Position numbers and translations under genes: made by a program
Source: Opitutaceae bacterium
GTDB lineage: Bacteria; Verrucomicrobiota; Verrucomicrobiia; Opitutales; Opitutaceae
Reading direction: 5' to 3'
Length of the DNA: 44,953 bases
NCBI GenBank assembly: GCA_014879845.1
Contig: JACSRI010000108.1
Coordinates: 1-44,953 of the forward strand
Shown here: in pieces, positions 17,691 through 26,557 of the stretch
How positions within the stretch are numbered: the first letter of the stretch is position 1
Layout: every line of letters starts with the position of its first letter
The notes under the pieces: generated by a model
What the model was told of the DNA's origin: nothing
Databases searched by the model: none
Seen by the model: only the letters and a program-made list of their open reading frames with translations

Positions 17691-18374
17691 TCAGTTGAAC
17701 GCGAGCTTGAGCTGGCTCTCCTCGATCTTGGCGCTCGTCACGGCCTTCCACGAGGCCGCCGTGGCATCAGGAATCGGATACGCTGCACCGAGCTTCTCGA
17801 CCAGCATGGTGCCGAGCTTGCCCGGCAGCGGGCAGGAGCCGAGGTAGACCGTCGTCGGCACGAAGACGTGCCGGTCGCCCTGTTTCTCGAAATGACCGCG
17901 CGCCTGCGCGACGACGGACTTCTTGGATTCGCCCATGGCGCAGGCGAACTCGAAGCCCACCTGCATCTCGGCACCGTCGAGGCGGCAGAGCGGCGGGTGC
18001 GGCTCGATCACGAGGTCCACTTCCTTGATCTCGAACTTGCGGTCCGCGGCGCCGTAAGTGGTGGCGATCCAGCGGTTGAGATCGGTCTCGCTGATGGCGA
18101 CGCCGGGGGCCGTCCGATTGAGAAACGCCGTCTCGCGCACGCGCCATTGCTGGCCGCTCGGGTGCCCGGGGTTGCCCGGGACGTAGGCCACGACGTTGCG
18201 CTCGACGACCGCGCCCGTGTCCTTGGCGGCCTTGGCGGCGGCCTGCGCGTCCATCACCTTGACGGGCTTGAGCGCGAGATAGGCTCCCGCGATGAGCAGT
18301 CCGACGACCGCACCGGAGAGGATTTGCAGGATGATGCCGAACGGACCGGGGACTTCGTGATGATAGTGGCGCAT
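17691..18374 (-). CDS. Single-pass membrane protein of unknown function
   Basis: 227 residues from ATG 18374 (MRHYHHEVPGPFGIILQ). One hydrophobic segment (about residues 11-33) is followed by an extracytoplasmic domain with GxxWRVRETAFLN, DLNRWIATTYG and a beta-rich centre with two cysteines (CRLDGAEM, EFACAMG). It ends SAKIEESQLKLAFN. It lies 16 bp after the FmdB-type gene and is probably cotranscribed with it and the DUF4013-like gene. I cannot name the family. Confidence 0.75.
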   Translation of the reverse strand: MRHYHHEVPGPFGIILQILSGAVVGLLIAGAYLALKPVKVMDAQAAAKAAKDTGAVVERNVVAYVPGNPGHPSGQQWRVRETAFLNRTAPGVAISETDLNRWIATTYGAADRKFEIKEVDLVIEPHPPLCRLDGAEMQVGFEFACAMGESKKSVVAQARGHFEKQGDRHVFVPTTVYLGSCPLPGKLGTMLVEKLGAAYPIPDATAASWKAVTSAKIEESQLKLAFN

Positions 18375-18390
18375 GTGATGGAGCGACGGC

Positions 18391-18714
18391 TCAGCTGGCC
18401 GTGGATTTCGGAGCTGCAGATGAGCCCGAATTTCCACCGGCCGCTGGAGCACTCGCCCCACCGCTGCCTCCCGACGCACCGCTGGCCGGGGCGCTCGGGG
18501 CGGTGTCGCCACCGTCCTTCTTCGCCGTCGTCCGCCGGTAATCCGTCTCGTAGAAACCCGAGCCCTTGAAGATGATGCCGGCCCCACGACCGATGAGACG
18601 CTTCACTCCCGGCTGCCCGCATCTCGGGCAGTTCGTGAGCGGTGCGTCGCGCATCGACTGGAACGCCTCGACGACGTCCTCGCACGATGGGCACTCGTAT
18701 TCGTAGGTGGGCAT
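18391..18714 (-). CDS. FmdB-type zinc ribbon protein
   Basis: 107 residues. The N-terminus MPTYEYECPSCEDVVEAFQS is the hallmark of the FmdB/CxxC_CxxC_SSSS family; metal ligands are C8, C11, C29 and C32 (CPRCG). The conserved tail phrase GSGFYETDYRR follows, then a Ser/Ala/Gly-rich disordered end. FmdB-like proteins are called putative regulatory proteins, but their molecular role is not firmly established. It lies in a minus-strand run with membrane protein genes: 12 bp separate it from the DUF4013-like gene upstream and 16 bp from the gene downstream. Confidence 0.9.
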   Translation of the reverse strand: MPTYEYECPSCEDVVEAFQSMRDAPLTNCPRCGQPGVKRLIGRGAGIIFKGSGFYETDYRRTTAKKDGGDTAPSAPASGASGGSGGASAPAAGGNSGSSAAPKSTAS

Positions 18715-18726
18715 ATCTCGTTTCGA

Positions 18727-19380
18727 CTAGGTGTAACGGCGGACCACAGCCTGCGCTGAAACGTGAGTCCGTCGGGAACTCTCGATGTGACGGAAGACGG
18801 CCGACGAGTAGTAGAAAACCACCACGCCGCCGGTAAACAAAGCGTAAGGAAAGAGCGGAAACAGCGCCACGACCAGCCCGAGGAACCCGAGCGTGGGCAG
18901 CGCAAGCCGCCCCTTGGTCGCGACAATCATGCGCAGCAGCATGGGAACGCGGAAGGCCTCGCGAAACTCCTCCGCCCGCTGGAACCGATACAGGCCGGCC
19001 GCCGAGAGCGGATAGGCGAGGAAAAGCCCCGGCACGATCGGCAGGTAAAGAAACGGCGCCAGCATGTTGTAGAACGGGAGCGGCGCGAGCAACAGCCGGA
19101 GCGGCAGCGACACCAGCCAGCCCGCGACGATCGGCGCCACCGCGAGCCCCAAGAACAACGCGACCATGCGCAGCCCGTCGAACCACAGTGCGGGCCAATC
19201 CTCCCAATCCGGCAGATCCGGAGGCTCGCCCCGGCGGGCCATGGCGGAGACCCGGTAGATGTATCCGAAAGCAAAGACGAAGGGCACGGGGAAGAACATC
19301 AGCACCGCGCCCACCACGGTCTTCACGAACCAGTTCGGCTCGCTGAAGATGCGCTTCGACACTTGCTCCAGGGTCACCAT
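18727..19380 (-). CDS. DUF4013-like polytopic membrane protein
   Basis: 217 residues from ATG 19380 (MVTLEQVSKRIFSEPNWFVK). Five or so hydrophobic segments are visible, including VGAVLMFFPVPFVFAFGYIYR, LPFYNMLAPFLYLPIVPG and LGFLGLVVALFPLFPYALF (each read in part). The pattern SEPNWFVK...GYxxR at the start, with a loop rich in Pro and Asp (PPDLPDWEDW), is typical of the DUF4013 family, whose function is unknown. It is divergent from the prenyl synthase gene with only 29 bp between the starts, so the two promoters must overlap each other or the coding ends. Confidence 0.8.
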   Translation of the reverse strand: MVTLEQVSKRIFSEPNWFVKTVVGAVLMFFPVPFVFAFGYIYRVSAMARRGEPPDLPDWEDWPALWFDGLRMVALFLGLAVAPIVAGWLVSLPLRLLLAPLPFYNMLAPFLYLPIVPGLFLAYPLSAAGLYRFQRAEEFREAFRVPMLLRMIVATKGRLALPTLGFLGLVVALFPLFPYALFTGGVVVFYYSSAVFRHIESSRRTHVSAQAVVRRYT

Positions 19381-19409
19381 GTGGGATCGTCTGTAAGAGG
19401 CGCGACCGT

Positions 19410-20303
19410 ATGGCAAGCTCCCCGGACTTCAAAGTAAAACTCTCCTCCCTCGTGACCGAGGTCGAAGCCGGCCTGCGCGCACACCTGCCGCCCGCATCGA
19501 ACCGTCCCGCCCGCATCCACGAGGCGATGCGCTACAGCCTCGAAGCCGGCGGCAAGCGCCTGCGCCCCGTGCTCGCACTCGCCGCCGCCGACCTCTTCGG
19601 CGCGCGCGCCGCCGCCCTGCCCGCCGCTGTGGCGATCGAGTGCGTGCACACCTACTCGCTCATCCACGACGACCTGCCCGCCATGGACGACGACGACCTG
19701 CGCCGTGGCCGGCCGACCTGCCACCGGCAGTTCGATGAGGCCACGGCCATCCTCGCCGGCGATGCCCTGCTCACCCACGCCTTCGCGCTGCTCGCCACCG
19801 CCTACGCCGACCGCCCCGCCCTTGCCGTGGCGCTCGTGCGTGAGCTCGGCGAGGCCGCCGGCTCCACCCGCCTGATCGGCGGCCAGATGGAGGACATGCT
19901 CGGCGAGACGCGCGCCACGATCACGGCCGACGACCTCGACTTCATCCACCGCAACAAGACCGCCGCCATGATCGAACTCGCGCTCGTCGCCGGCGGCCGG
20001 TGCGGCGGCGCGTCCGATGCGGTCATCGCGACGCTGCGACGCGCGGGCGCCCAGCTCGGGCTCACCTTCCAGATCGTCGACGACATCCTCGACGCCACGC
20101 GCACCTCCGCCGAACTTGGAAAAACCGCCGGCAAGGACGCCGCCGCCGGCAAGGCGACGTACGTGAAAGTCCACGGCCTCGAGGCTTCGCGCGCCGCCGC
20201 CACGCGTTGCACCGAGGCGGCACTCGCGGCGTTGCGTGAGCTGCCGGGCGACACGACGTTTCTCACCGCCCTCGCGACCAGCATGCTCGCGCGGACGGCG
20301 TAA
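19410..20303 (+). CDS. ispA: Farnesyl diphosphate synthase (IspA type)
   Basis: 297 residues, the usual length. It condenses dimethylallyl or geranyl diphosphate with isopentenyl diphosphate. The first Asp-rich motif is DDLPAMD (D87, D88, D93) followed by DDDLRRGRPTCH; the second is DDILD (D224, D225, D228). Residues before the first motif, ECVHTYSLIH, with Tyr five residues upstream, match E. coli IspA and favour the C15 product. EAGGKRLRP near residue 46 binds isopentenyl diphosphate. The product supplies undecaprenyl and quinone side chains and hopanoids. Chain length is inferred from motifs only. Confidence 0.93.
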   Translation: MASSPDFKVKLSSLVTEVEAGLRAHLPPASNRPARIHEAMRYSLEAGGKRLRPVLALAAADLFGARAAALPAAVAIECVHTYSLIHDDLPAMDDDDLRRGRPTCHRQFDEATAILAGDALLTHAFALLATAYADRPALAVALVRELGEAAGSTRLIGGQMEDMLGETRATITADDLDFIHRNKTAAMIELALVAGGRCGGASDAVIATLRRAGAQLGLTFQIVDDILDATRTSAELGKTAGKDAAAGKATYVKVHGLEASRAAATRCTEAALAALRELPGDTTFLTALATSMLARTA

Positions 20304-20324
20304 GCGACCACATCGCTCTCGTCG

Positions 20325-20394
20325 AGTAGCGCAGACTTCCAGCCTGCCTCCGTCGCGGCACGACGTCACGGACGCAGGCCGGAAGCCTAAGCCA
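20325..20394. repeat. Intergenic inverted repeat, GTAGCGCAG-CTTCCAGCCTGC family, copy 1
   Basis: The left arm AGTAGCGCAGACTTCCAGCCTGC and right arm GCAGGCCGGAAGCCTAAGCC (each shown in near-full form) can fold imperfectly. A closely related element lies at 30328-30400. Both lie between convergent genes and may act as bidirectional transcription stops. Confidence 0.65.
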
Positions 20395-20406
20395 CGTCGC
20401 GCGAAT

Positions 20407-23400
20407 TCACGGTATCAAGTACACCTCGACCAACGCCACACCTGCGGCGCCATTCACGCCGCTGGCGTGCGCGGTGTAGAGCCCGGGCGGGAGCGTGGCT
20501 ATGAACGCCGCATCCTTGCTGCCCGAGGCGAGCGAGAACGCGCCGAGCTCGGCCGCGACCGCCGCGGTGTTAGCCGCGCCCGGGCCGGTGCCCCAGTCGT
20601 CGTTGGTCAGGAAGGCGTAGTCCTGGCGTGTATCCGGATCGCGGCGATACAGCACCACCTGCGGATCGACGAGCGCATCGGCGACGCCGCGGCTCGCCAG
20701 GCCCGGGCCGACCGCGCGAATCAGGAACGTGCGCGATCCCTCCTCCGAAACGACGAAGCCGGGAATCATGATCTGCCCGCCGGTCGAGACCTGGCCGCGG
20801 TTGGAGATATTGACCAGTCGGGCCGTGGCACCGGCAGGGTCGACATCGTAAAGTTCCACCAGAGCGATGCCCGTGCCTCCGTCGGCGCCGTCCGCCACGA
20901 CGGTGTACTGGCCGGGCCCGAGATCGGCGAGGATCGCCGCATCGAGGCTGCCGCTGGTCAGGCCGAACGCGCCAAGACCCGACGTGGTCGACGCGATCTC
21001 CGCGGCATTGGCCGCAGCGCCCCAGTCGTCGTTGCTCGCGAAATCGACGTACCTGTTCACGCCGGAGTCAAAGCGCTTGAGCACCATGCGCGGGTTGGCC
21101 AGCACGCCGTCGACCTGGAAGCGCGTCAGTGTCGGGCCGACCGCACGGACGAGCATGCGCTTCGTGCCGGTGCCCTGGATGAAGAAGCCTGGGATCATCA
21201 CCGCGTCGCCCGTGCCGGCGAGCGCGCGGGTGGAGAGATTGACCACGCGCGCCCCGGAGGCCGGAGCCGCCGCGACCGTCACCGTCGTGCCGGAGGACGT
21301 GATCGAGCCGCCGGCGTGCGTCACGACCACGCGATAGGTGCCGGCCTGAAACGCCTGCACGTGCGGCAGGGTGTAGGTGGCCGACGTCGCGCCCGCGATG
21401 TCGACGCCCTCGAACTGCCACTGATACCCGGTCGGCGTCACACCCGCGACCGCGGCGGCGAGCGTGAGCGCACCACCCGCCGTCGGCGTCGTCGACGAGG
21501 CCGACACGCTCGCGCCGGTCGCCTGCACCTCGAGGGCGAACGGCGTGCTCACCACCGCACCGCCGTCGGCGCGTCCGAGAACGACCGTGTAATGCCCGGC
21601 ATCCGACGCCTGCGCCGCAGCCAGAGCGCAGGTCGCCGCGGTGGCGCCCGCAATCACCTGGTTCTTGAAACGCCACTGGTAGGAGGCCGGGGTGAAACCC
21701 GACGGCACCGCGGTGAGCATCACGCTTCCGCCGGCGGCGACGGACGTGGTGGAACCGCTGATGGAGGCCGACGACCAGGCCGGCGCGTCGACCGCCGAGT
21801 TCCCGGCTCCCGCCTGGACGAGCGCGGGGACCAACGCGGTGGCGTCGAGCTCGTACGAATACGGCGGCACGAAGACCAGATCGCCGCTCACGAGCTGGCT
21901 GCCCGTGCAGTTGGTGAAGACGTTGCCGATGGTCATGAGCAGGCCGACATCGGTCGGGAGCGCCGTGCGCTTGCCGAGCGGATCATCGACGGCACTGTAG
22001 ACATTATGCTCGGAGAGCATCGCCGCGATGTTGCGCGACTCCGTGCAGTAGTCGTTGCCGCTGCAGTCCCAATAGTTGTTGAACATGTGGGAACTGCCGA
22101 AGCGGCAGGCGATCATGCGCTGCATCGCACCCGTCGACCACCAGTTGTGGTGCCAGGTCACGCGGTAGTTGGTGAGCCCGTCCCCGGCCCCGGTGTCGGT
22201 GTCGGACGAACCCACGAGGTTGGAGAAATTGTGGCCGTTGTCGCGCGTGTAGTAGAACTTGCACCACGAGATGGTCACGAGGTCGGAACCGTTGATCACG
22301 TCGAGGTTGCCATCGGTGCAGTCGTAGATCGTGCACTTGGTCACGAGCACGTTGGTCGACGCGGCGATGGTGACGCCGTCGTTGGTGGACGGCTCGCCGG
22401 TGTTGGCCGAGATGTTGAGGTTCGAGAGGATGACGTTGTCGGCCCCGTCGATCGTGACCGTGCCGAGGATCGTGGCGGTGACGTCGGCGCCCTTGATTGT
22501 CTTGTTCGACTTGGGACGCACCCGGCCGTTGGCGCCGAGGTCGATCGTGCCGGAGACGATGATGGTGTGCGGGTTCGTGGACTCCGCGTAGCTGCGCAGT
22601 TCGGCGGCGGTCGTGACCGTGACGGTCGTGCCGGCTGCGCCGCCGGTGACCGCGCCGGCATATCCGGACGGACCGCTCAGGCCCACGATCCTGACCACGA
22701 CCGTCGCGGCGGCGCTCGTCACCGAGCCCCCGGCGTTGGTCACGGTCACAGTGTAGTCGCCCGCGTCGCCGGACGCGGCGCCGGACAGGGTGTAGCTCGC
22801 TCCCGTCGCGCCGGAGATGGCGGCGCCGTTCTTGTTCCACTGGTAGCTGAGCGGAGCCGTGCCGGAGGCGGTGACAGTCAACGTCAGCGAACCGCCGAGC
22901 GCGACATCGCCCGAGGCGGGCGGCGTGATGATCGTCGGCGCGACCACCGTGCCGCTGACCGTGAGCGTGGCGGCCACGCTCGAGACTGTGCCGTTGGTGT
23001 TGGTCACCGTGACCGTGTATCCGGCTGCATCCGACGGCGCGACCGAGGCGATGGCATAGGTGGCCGAGGTGGCGCCGACGATGGGCGAGCCGTCCTTGGC
23101 CCACTGGTAGGTCGCGGCCGGCACGCCGACCACCACGACCGAGAATGCCGCGGGCTGCCCGGCGTCGACCGCCAGGGACGCAGGCTGCGTGACGATCAGC
23201 GGCGCAAGTGCGGGTGTCCACGTGCCGGTGACAGCGCCGGCGATGCTCGTGTTGAGCACCCAGGTGGCATCGCGGTAGTTCGCCTGCGTCGTCGCATCCG
23301 TGGGCATCTCGGTGAACGCCTCGCTGCTCGGGTCGTTCAGCGCTGCGCCGGTGCCGTCGAGATTTCCGCCGGCCCAATTGCGCACGGTCGTCGCGCCGGC

Positions 23401-26400
23401 CGCGGAGGAGGCGTTGTTGAGCAGCCACCAACCGGCGGCGTAGCTCGAGCCACTGATCCCGGTGGTGGTGGCGAGCAGGGCGTTGTTCGTCGCGTCGCCG
23501 ATCGCGGAATCAAGTACGACCACCTCGCTGTAGGGGAACGACGCCGGATCGATGCGGCCGAAGAAGGTGCCGGTGATTCCGGCGGGCGCGGTGAAGCGGC
23601 AGTTGCGGTAGACGAAACCGTGGCGGCTGCTGTCATTGCGGATCTGGGTGAAGTAGCCGGCCGTGCGGAGGATGCGGATGTCGCAGTTCTCAAAGAACGA
23701 CGGACCGTCGCCCCACATGAAGTCCACATCACCCTCGATCACCGTGTCGCTGATGTAGGTCTGCTTGTTGAACAGCACAGTGTCCTGGTAGCTGAAGAAC
23801 TTGCAGCGCGTGACCATGTTGCGGCTGGCCGTCGAACTGGAGCCGTTGATCACGATCGCCTCGGCCTGGGAGCCGTTCTGCGGCGTGGTGTTGCGGATGG
23901 TGAGGTTGGCGAGGGTAAAGTCGTGCACGGACTGCGCCACCATCACGGCCCGGTGGTAGATTCCGGAGACGTTGTTGAACGTGTTGTTGTTCGGATACGT
24001 GATGACCGTCTGGTCGACGTCCTCGCCAAGGATCGTGACGTAGTGCTTGGACTGGAAACCGATCTCCTCGAAGTAGGTGCCGTTCCTGAGATGGATGGTT
24101 GTCGGCACGGCATTGTTGGCCGGGATGAAGTCGAGGGCGGCCTGGAGGGTCACGAAATCGCCGGAGCCGTCGGGGGCGACGGTCAGGCTCGTCGCGCCCG
24201 CGGACGGGCCGGACGCCCGCGTGCCGAAGCGCCATGTCGTGGCATCGGTGATACCGGCAAACGACTCGCCCGCCGCGTTGACGAAGACGCCGGCGTCGAC
24301 CTTGACGTAGTAGGTCCGGCCGTAGGCGAGCACGCCGTTGCGCGGGTGGATCGTGGCGGTGTGGCCGGAGACGGTGATCGGGTAGTAGTTGAAGTTGTTC
24401 GCGATGCCGCCGATCGGCTTGTTTTGGACCGGGAGATTCTGCGTCGAGAGCGTGCTGCCGGCGCGCATGACATCGCGCGTCGCGGTGGCCGCCACGAGGT
24501 CGACCGTGTCGACGACGGAATCATCGGCGGCATCGTAGATGCGGATGTACCCGGACACACCGGGCGAGACCGCCTCGTTGAAGGTGAGCGTGAGCCGCGT
24601 GTCCGGGCTCAGGCCCGTCGCAGCGGCCGCGGGGTTCAGCGAGGAAGCAGCCATCGAGGGCGACACGACCACGACCGAGGCGGTCGCACTCGTCACCGAG
24701 CCCACGATATTGGTCACCGCCACGGTGTAGTTGCCGGCCTCGGCGCCCGTGGCTGCGGAGATGGCATAGCTGGCCGAGGTGGCACCGGCGATGGTCACGC
24801 CGTTCCTCTTCCACTGATACGTCGGGGCGGGCGTGCCCGTCGCGGTGACCGAGAGCGTGAGCGCAGCCCCGGGATTGATCGAGCCCCCGACCGGCTGCCC
24901 GCTGATCACCGGACCCTGCTGGACGGTGACCGTGGCGGCGGCGCTTGTGATCGAACCCTGGGAGTTGGTCACGGTCACGCGGTAGAGACCGGTGTCGGCA
25001 AGCTGCGCACTGCTGAGGGTGTAGCTGGCGCTCGTCGCACCGGAGATGTCGGCGTAGTTCGCGCCGCCGTCCGTGCTGCGCGCCCACTGGTAGCCGAGCG
25101 GCGTGGAGCCGCCGGCCACCACGCTCAGCGTGGTGGACCCATCGACGAGCACGGTGGTATCGGCCGGCGGCGTGACGATCGAGGGCGGGAGGGCATCGGA
25201 CGTGACCGAGACGTTTGCCGCCGTGCTGGTGCTACTGATCGAGACGGCGCCGCTGACCGCTCCTGTGTAGCTGGTGATGGCCTTGAGGCGATAGTGTCCA
25301 GCGTGGCTCGACTGCACATTGGCGATCGAGAGTGTCGTGGTCGCGGCCGACGCGTTGGCGCCCGCGTCGATGTCGGCGTAGTTCGTGCCGCCATCGGTGC
25401 TCAACTGCCACTGGTAGGTCGTCGTCGGCCCGCCCGTGACGCTGGCCGCGACGGGCGTGGCGGAGATCGTGAGCGTGCCGCCGCTCGTCGCCGTGATGGC
25501 GCTCGGCGGCTGGGTGGTGAAATAGGCGGGACCCATGAGGAAGGCGGTGCCGCCGCTGGTCGCGCCGTTGAGGTTGGCGAGCGTCAGCGTGACCGCGCTG
25601 GCCGAGCCGTTCTCGAAATAGAAGGCGAACTCGTTGAAACTCGCGGGACAGGTGAAGCCGTTGTTCGTCGTACTGGAGTAGACGGCCTGGTGGAAGTTGG
25701 TGCCTGCGGTGGCGTGATCGACCCAGACCGCGCCGGCCGACGCGTCGGGCGAGCTGCTGCTGCCGATCTGGGTCGTGCCGGCGGAGTTGCCGCGCACGCG
25801 GAAGGTGACGTCGTAGAGCGTGTCATCCGCGATGATGCCCGTGCCTGCGGCCCGCGACGTGCCGAGACCGAAGCCGGTCGCCGTCTGCAGGATGTTGCTG
25901 CTCGCGAGCTTGTAGTCGGAGCCCGAGGCAAACGAATAGCCGCTGGCATTGGGACTACCACAGGGTTTGCTTGCGTACGTCGTGGAGCCGTTGTTGTAGG
26001 CGGTCATCCACAAACCCGAATGCGTTGTGGCGTTGTTGGAAGTCGCGCTGGGCGCGCTGCCGTCCGGGAAATGGAAGAGACCGAAGTTCGCGTACTTGTT
26101 CAGCGTGCTGAACCCACCGGCCGACGACATCATCTGAAACGAAATGGACCGCACCACGTTGCCCGAGGCCGGCTTTTCCAGGTCGATCGGGATCAGGTTT
26201 GTCGTCACGAGCGTGACCGCGCTGTTCGCCGGGATGGTGAACGCGTAGCTGTTCGTGGCCGGATCGAAGGTCGCTGCCTGCTCGAAGGTCGTGCCCGCGA
26301 GCAGTCCGCCGGTCGCGGGGTCGTAGGCCGACCATTTCAACTGCGCGTGGGCCAGCGGCGCGGTGAGGAGCAGGCAGGCGGAGGAGAGGAGCAGGATTGG

Positions 26401-26406
26401 CTTCAT
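20407..26406 (-). CDS. Secreted bifunctional pectinase: pectin methylesterase (CE8) plus pectate lyase (PL1) with Ig domains
   Basis: 1999 residues from ATG 26406, where MKPILLLSSACLLLTAPLAHA is a clear signal peptide; the longer frame to 26838 is rejected. Order: an N-terminal beta domain (about 20-300); Ig-like domains with YQWxxxTDGG phrases (about 310-610); an SbsA-like Ig domain (LTFNEAVSPG); a pectin methylesterase domain (about 735-1050) with YQDTVL (D875) and GDVDFMWG (D895), the two catalytic Asp positions, and FFGR; two Ig-like domains; a family 1 pectate lyase domain (about 1240-1535) with DGNLDVINGSD, WHHNWW and QRMIACRFG (R1430, R1435); two Ig-like domains; and the paired C-terminal module. 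In PL1 enzymes the arginine segment usually reads RxPxxR; here the Pro is Ile, but both Arg remain. De-esterification and cleavage of pectin would thus be combined in one chain. Divergent to a sensor kinase. Confidence 0.92.
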   Translation of the reverse strand: MKPILLLSSACLLLTAPLAHAQLKWSAYDPATGGLLAGTTFEQAATFDPATNSYAFTIPANSAVTLVTTNLIPIDLEKPASGNVVRSISFQMMSSAGGFSTLNKYANFGLFHFPDGSAPSATSNNATTHSGLWMTAYNNGSTTYASKPCGSPNASGYSFASGSDYKLASSNILQTATGFGLGTSRAAGTGIIADDTLYDVTFRVRGNSAGTTQIGSSSSPDASAGAVWVDHATAGTNFHQAVYSSTTNNGFTCPASFNEFAFYFENGSASAVTLTLANLNGATSGGTAFLMGPAYFTTQPPSAITATSGGTLTISATPVAASVTGGPTTTYQWQLSTDGGTNYADIDAGANASAATTTLSIANVQSSHAGHYRLKAITSYTGAVSGAVSISSTSTAANVSVTSDALPPSIVTPPADTTVLVDGSTTLSVVAGGSTPLGYQWARSTDGGANYADISGATSASYTLSSAQLADTGLYRVTVTNSQGSITSAAATVTVQQGPVISGQPVGGSINPGAALTLSVTATGTPAPTYQWKRNGVTIAGATSASYAISAATGAEAGNYTVAVTNIVGSVTSATASVVVVSPSMAASSLNPAAAATGLSPDTRLTLTFNEAVSPGVSGYIRIYDAADDSVVDTVDLVAATATRDVMRAGSTLSTQNLPVQNKPIGGIANNFNYYPITVSGHTATIHPRNGVLAYGRTYYVKVDAGVFVNAAGESFAGITDATTWRFGTRASGPSAGATSLTVAPDGSGDFVTLQAALDFIPANNAVPTTIHLRNGTYFEEIGFQSKHYVTILGEDVDQTVITYPNNNTFNNVSGIYHRAVMVAQSVHDFTLANLTIRNTTPQNGSQAEAIVINGSSSTASRNMVTRCKFFSYQDTVLFNKQTYISDTVIEGDVDFMWGDGPSFFENCDIRILRTAGYFTQIRNDSSRHGFVYRNCRFTAPAGITGTFFGRIDPASFPYSEVVVLDSAIGDATNNALLATTTGISGSSYAAGWWLLNNASSAAGATTVRNWAGGNLDGTGAALNDPSSEAFTEMPTDATTQANYRDATWVLNTSIAGAVTGTWTPALAPLIVTQPASLAVDAGQPAAFSVVVVGVPAATYQWAKDGSPIVGATSATYAIASVAPSDAAGYTVTVTNTNGTVSSVAATLTVSGTVVAPTIITPPASGDVALGGSLTLTVTASGTAPLSYQWNKNGAAISGATGASYTLSGAASGDAGDYTVTVTNAGGSVTSAAATVVVRIVGLSGPSGYAGAVTGGAAGTTVTVTTAAELRSYAESTNPHTIIVSGTIDLGANGRVRPKSNKTIKGADVTATILGTVTIDGADNVILSNLNISANTGEPSTNDGVTIAASTNVLVTKCTIYDCTDGNLDVINGSDLVTISWCKFYYTRDNGHNFSNLVGSSDTDTGAGDGLTNYRVTWHHNWWSTGAMQRMIACRFGSSHMFNNYWDCSGNDYCTESRNIAAMLSEHNVYSAVDDPLGKRTALPTDVGLLMTIGNVFTNCTGSQLVSGDLVFVPPYSYELDATALVPALVQAGAGNSAVDAPAWSSASISGSTTSVAAGGSVMLTAVPSGFTPASYQWRFKNQVIAGATAATCALAAAQASDAGHYTVVLGRADGGAVVSTPFALEVQATGASVSASSTTPTAGGALTLAAAVAGVTPTGYQWQFEGVDIAGATSATYTLPHVQAFQAGTYRVVVTHAGGSITSSGTTVTVAAAPASGARVVNLSTRALAGTGDAVMIPGFFIQGTGTKRMLVRAVGPTLTRFQVDGVLANPRMVLKRFDSGVNRYVDFASNDDWGAAANAAEIASTTSGLGAFGLTSGSLDAAILADLGPGQYTVVADGADGGTGIALVELYDVDPAGATARLVNISNRGQVSTGGQIMIPGFVVSEEGSRTFLIRAVGPGLASRGVADALVDPQVVLYRRDPDTRQDYAFLTNDDWGTGPGAANTAAVAAELGAFSLASGSKDAAFIATLPPGLYTAHASGVNGAAGVALVEVYLIP
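20410..21252 (-). repeat. Paired C-terminal module, copy in the pectinase
   Basis: Codes for the last about 280 residues of the pectinase and is strongly similar to 10602-11425, including STRAL, IRAVGP, NDDWG, AAEI and the final VALVEVYLIP. Both copies lie in the same orientation about 10 kb apart, so they are potential recombination partners at DNA level. Confidence 0.75.
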
Positions 26407-26557
26407 GGGCGTGGCGCGCGCCGGATCGGGTGCGCGTCGGTGTGGGAAGTCTCGGGGAGTGGTGGGGCGATGGCACCGCGCTGAAAGCACACGCGCGGAT
26501 CCAGGGTATGGGGTGACGAGGGCGCGCCCACTATGCCGGATCGACGGCATCGCCGTC

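Noticed and set aside
20236-26484. A 2082-codon open frame antisense to the pectinase
   Set aside because: It is rich in Arg, Gly, His and Ala without domains, and comes from high GC on the opposite strand of a gene with clear catalytic motifs.
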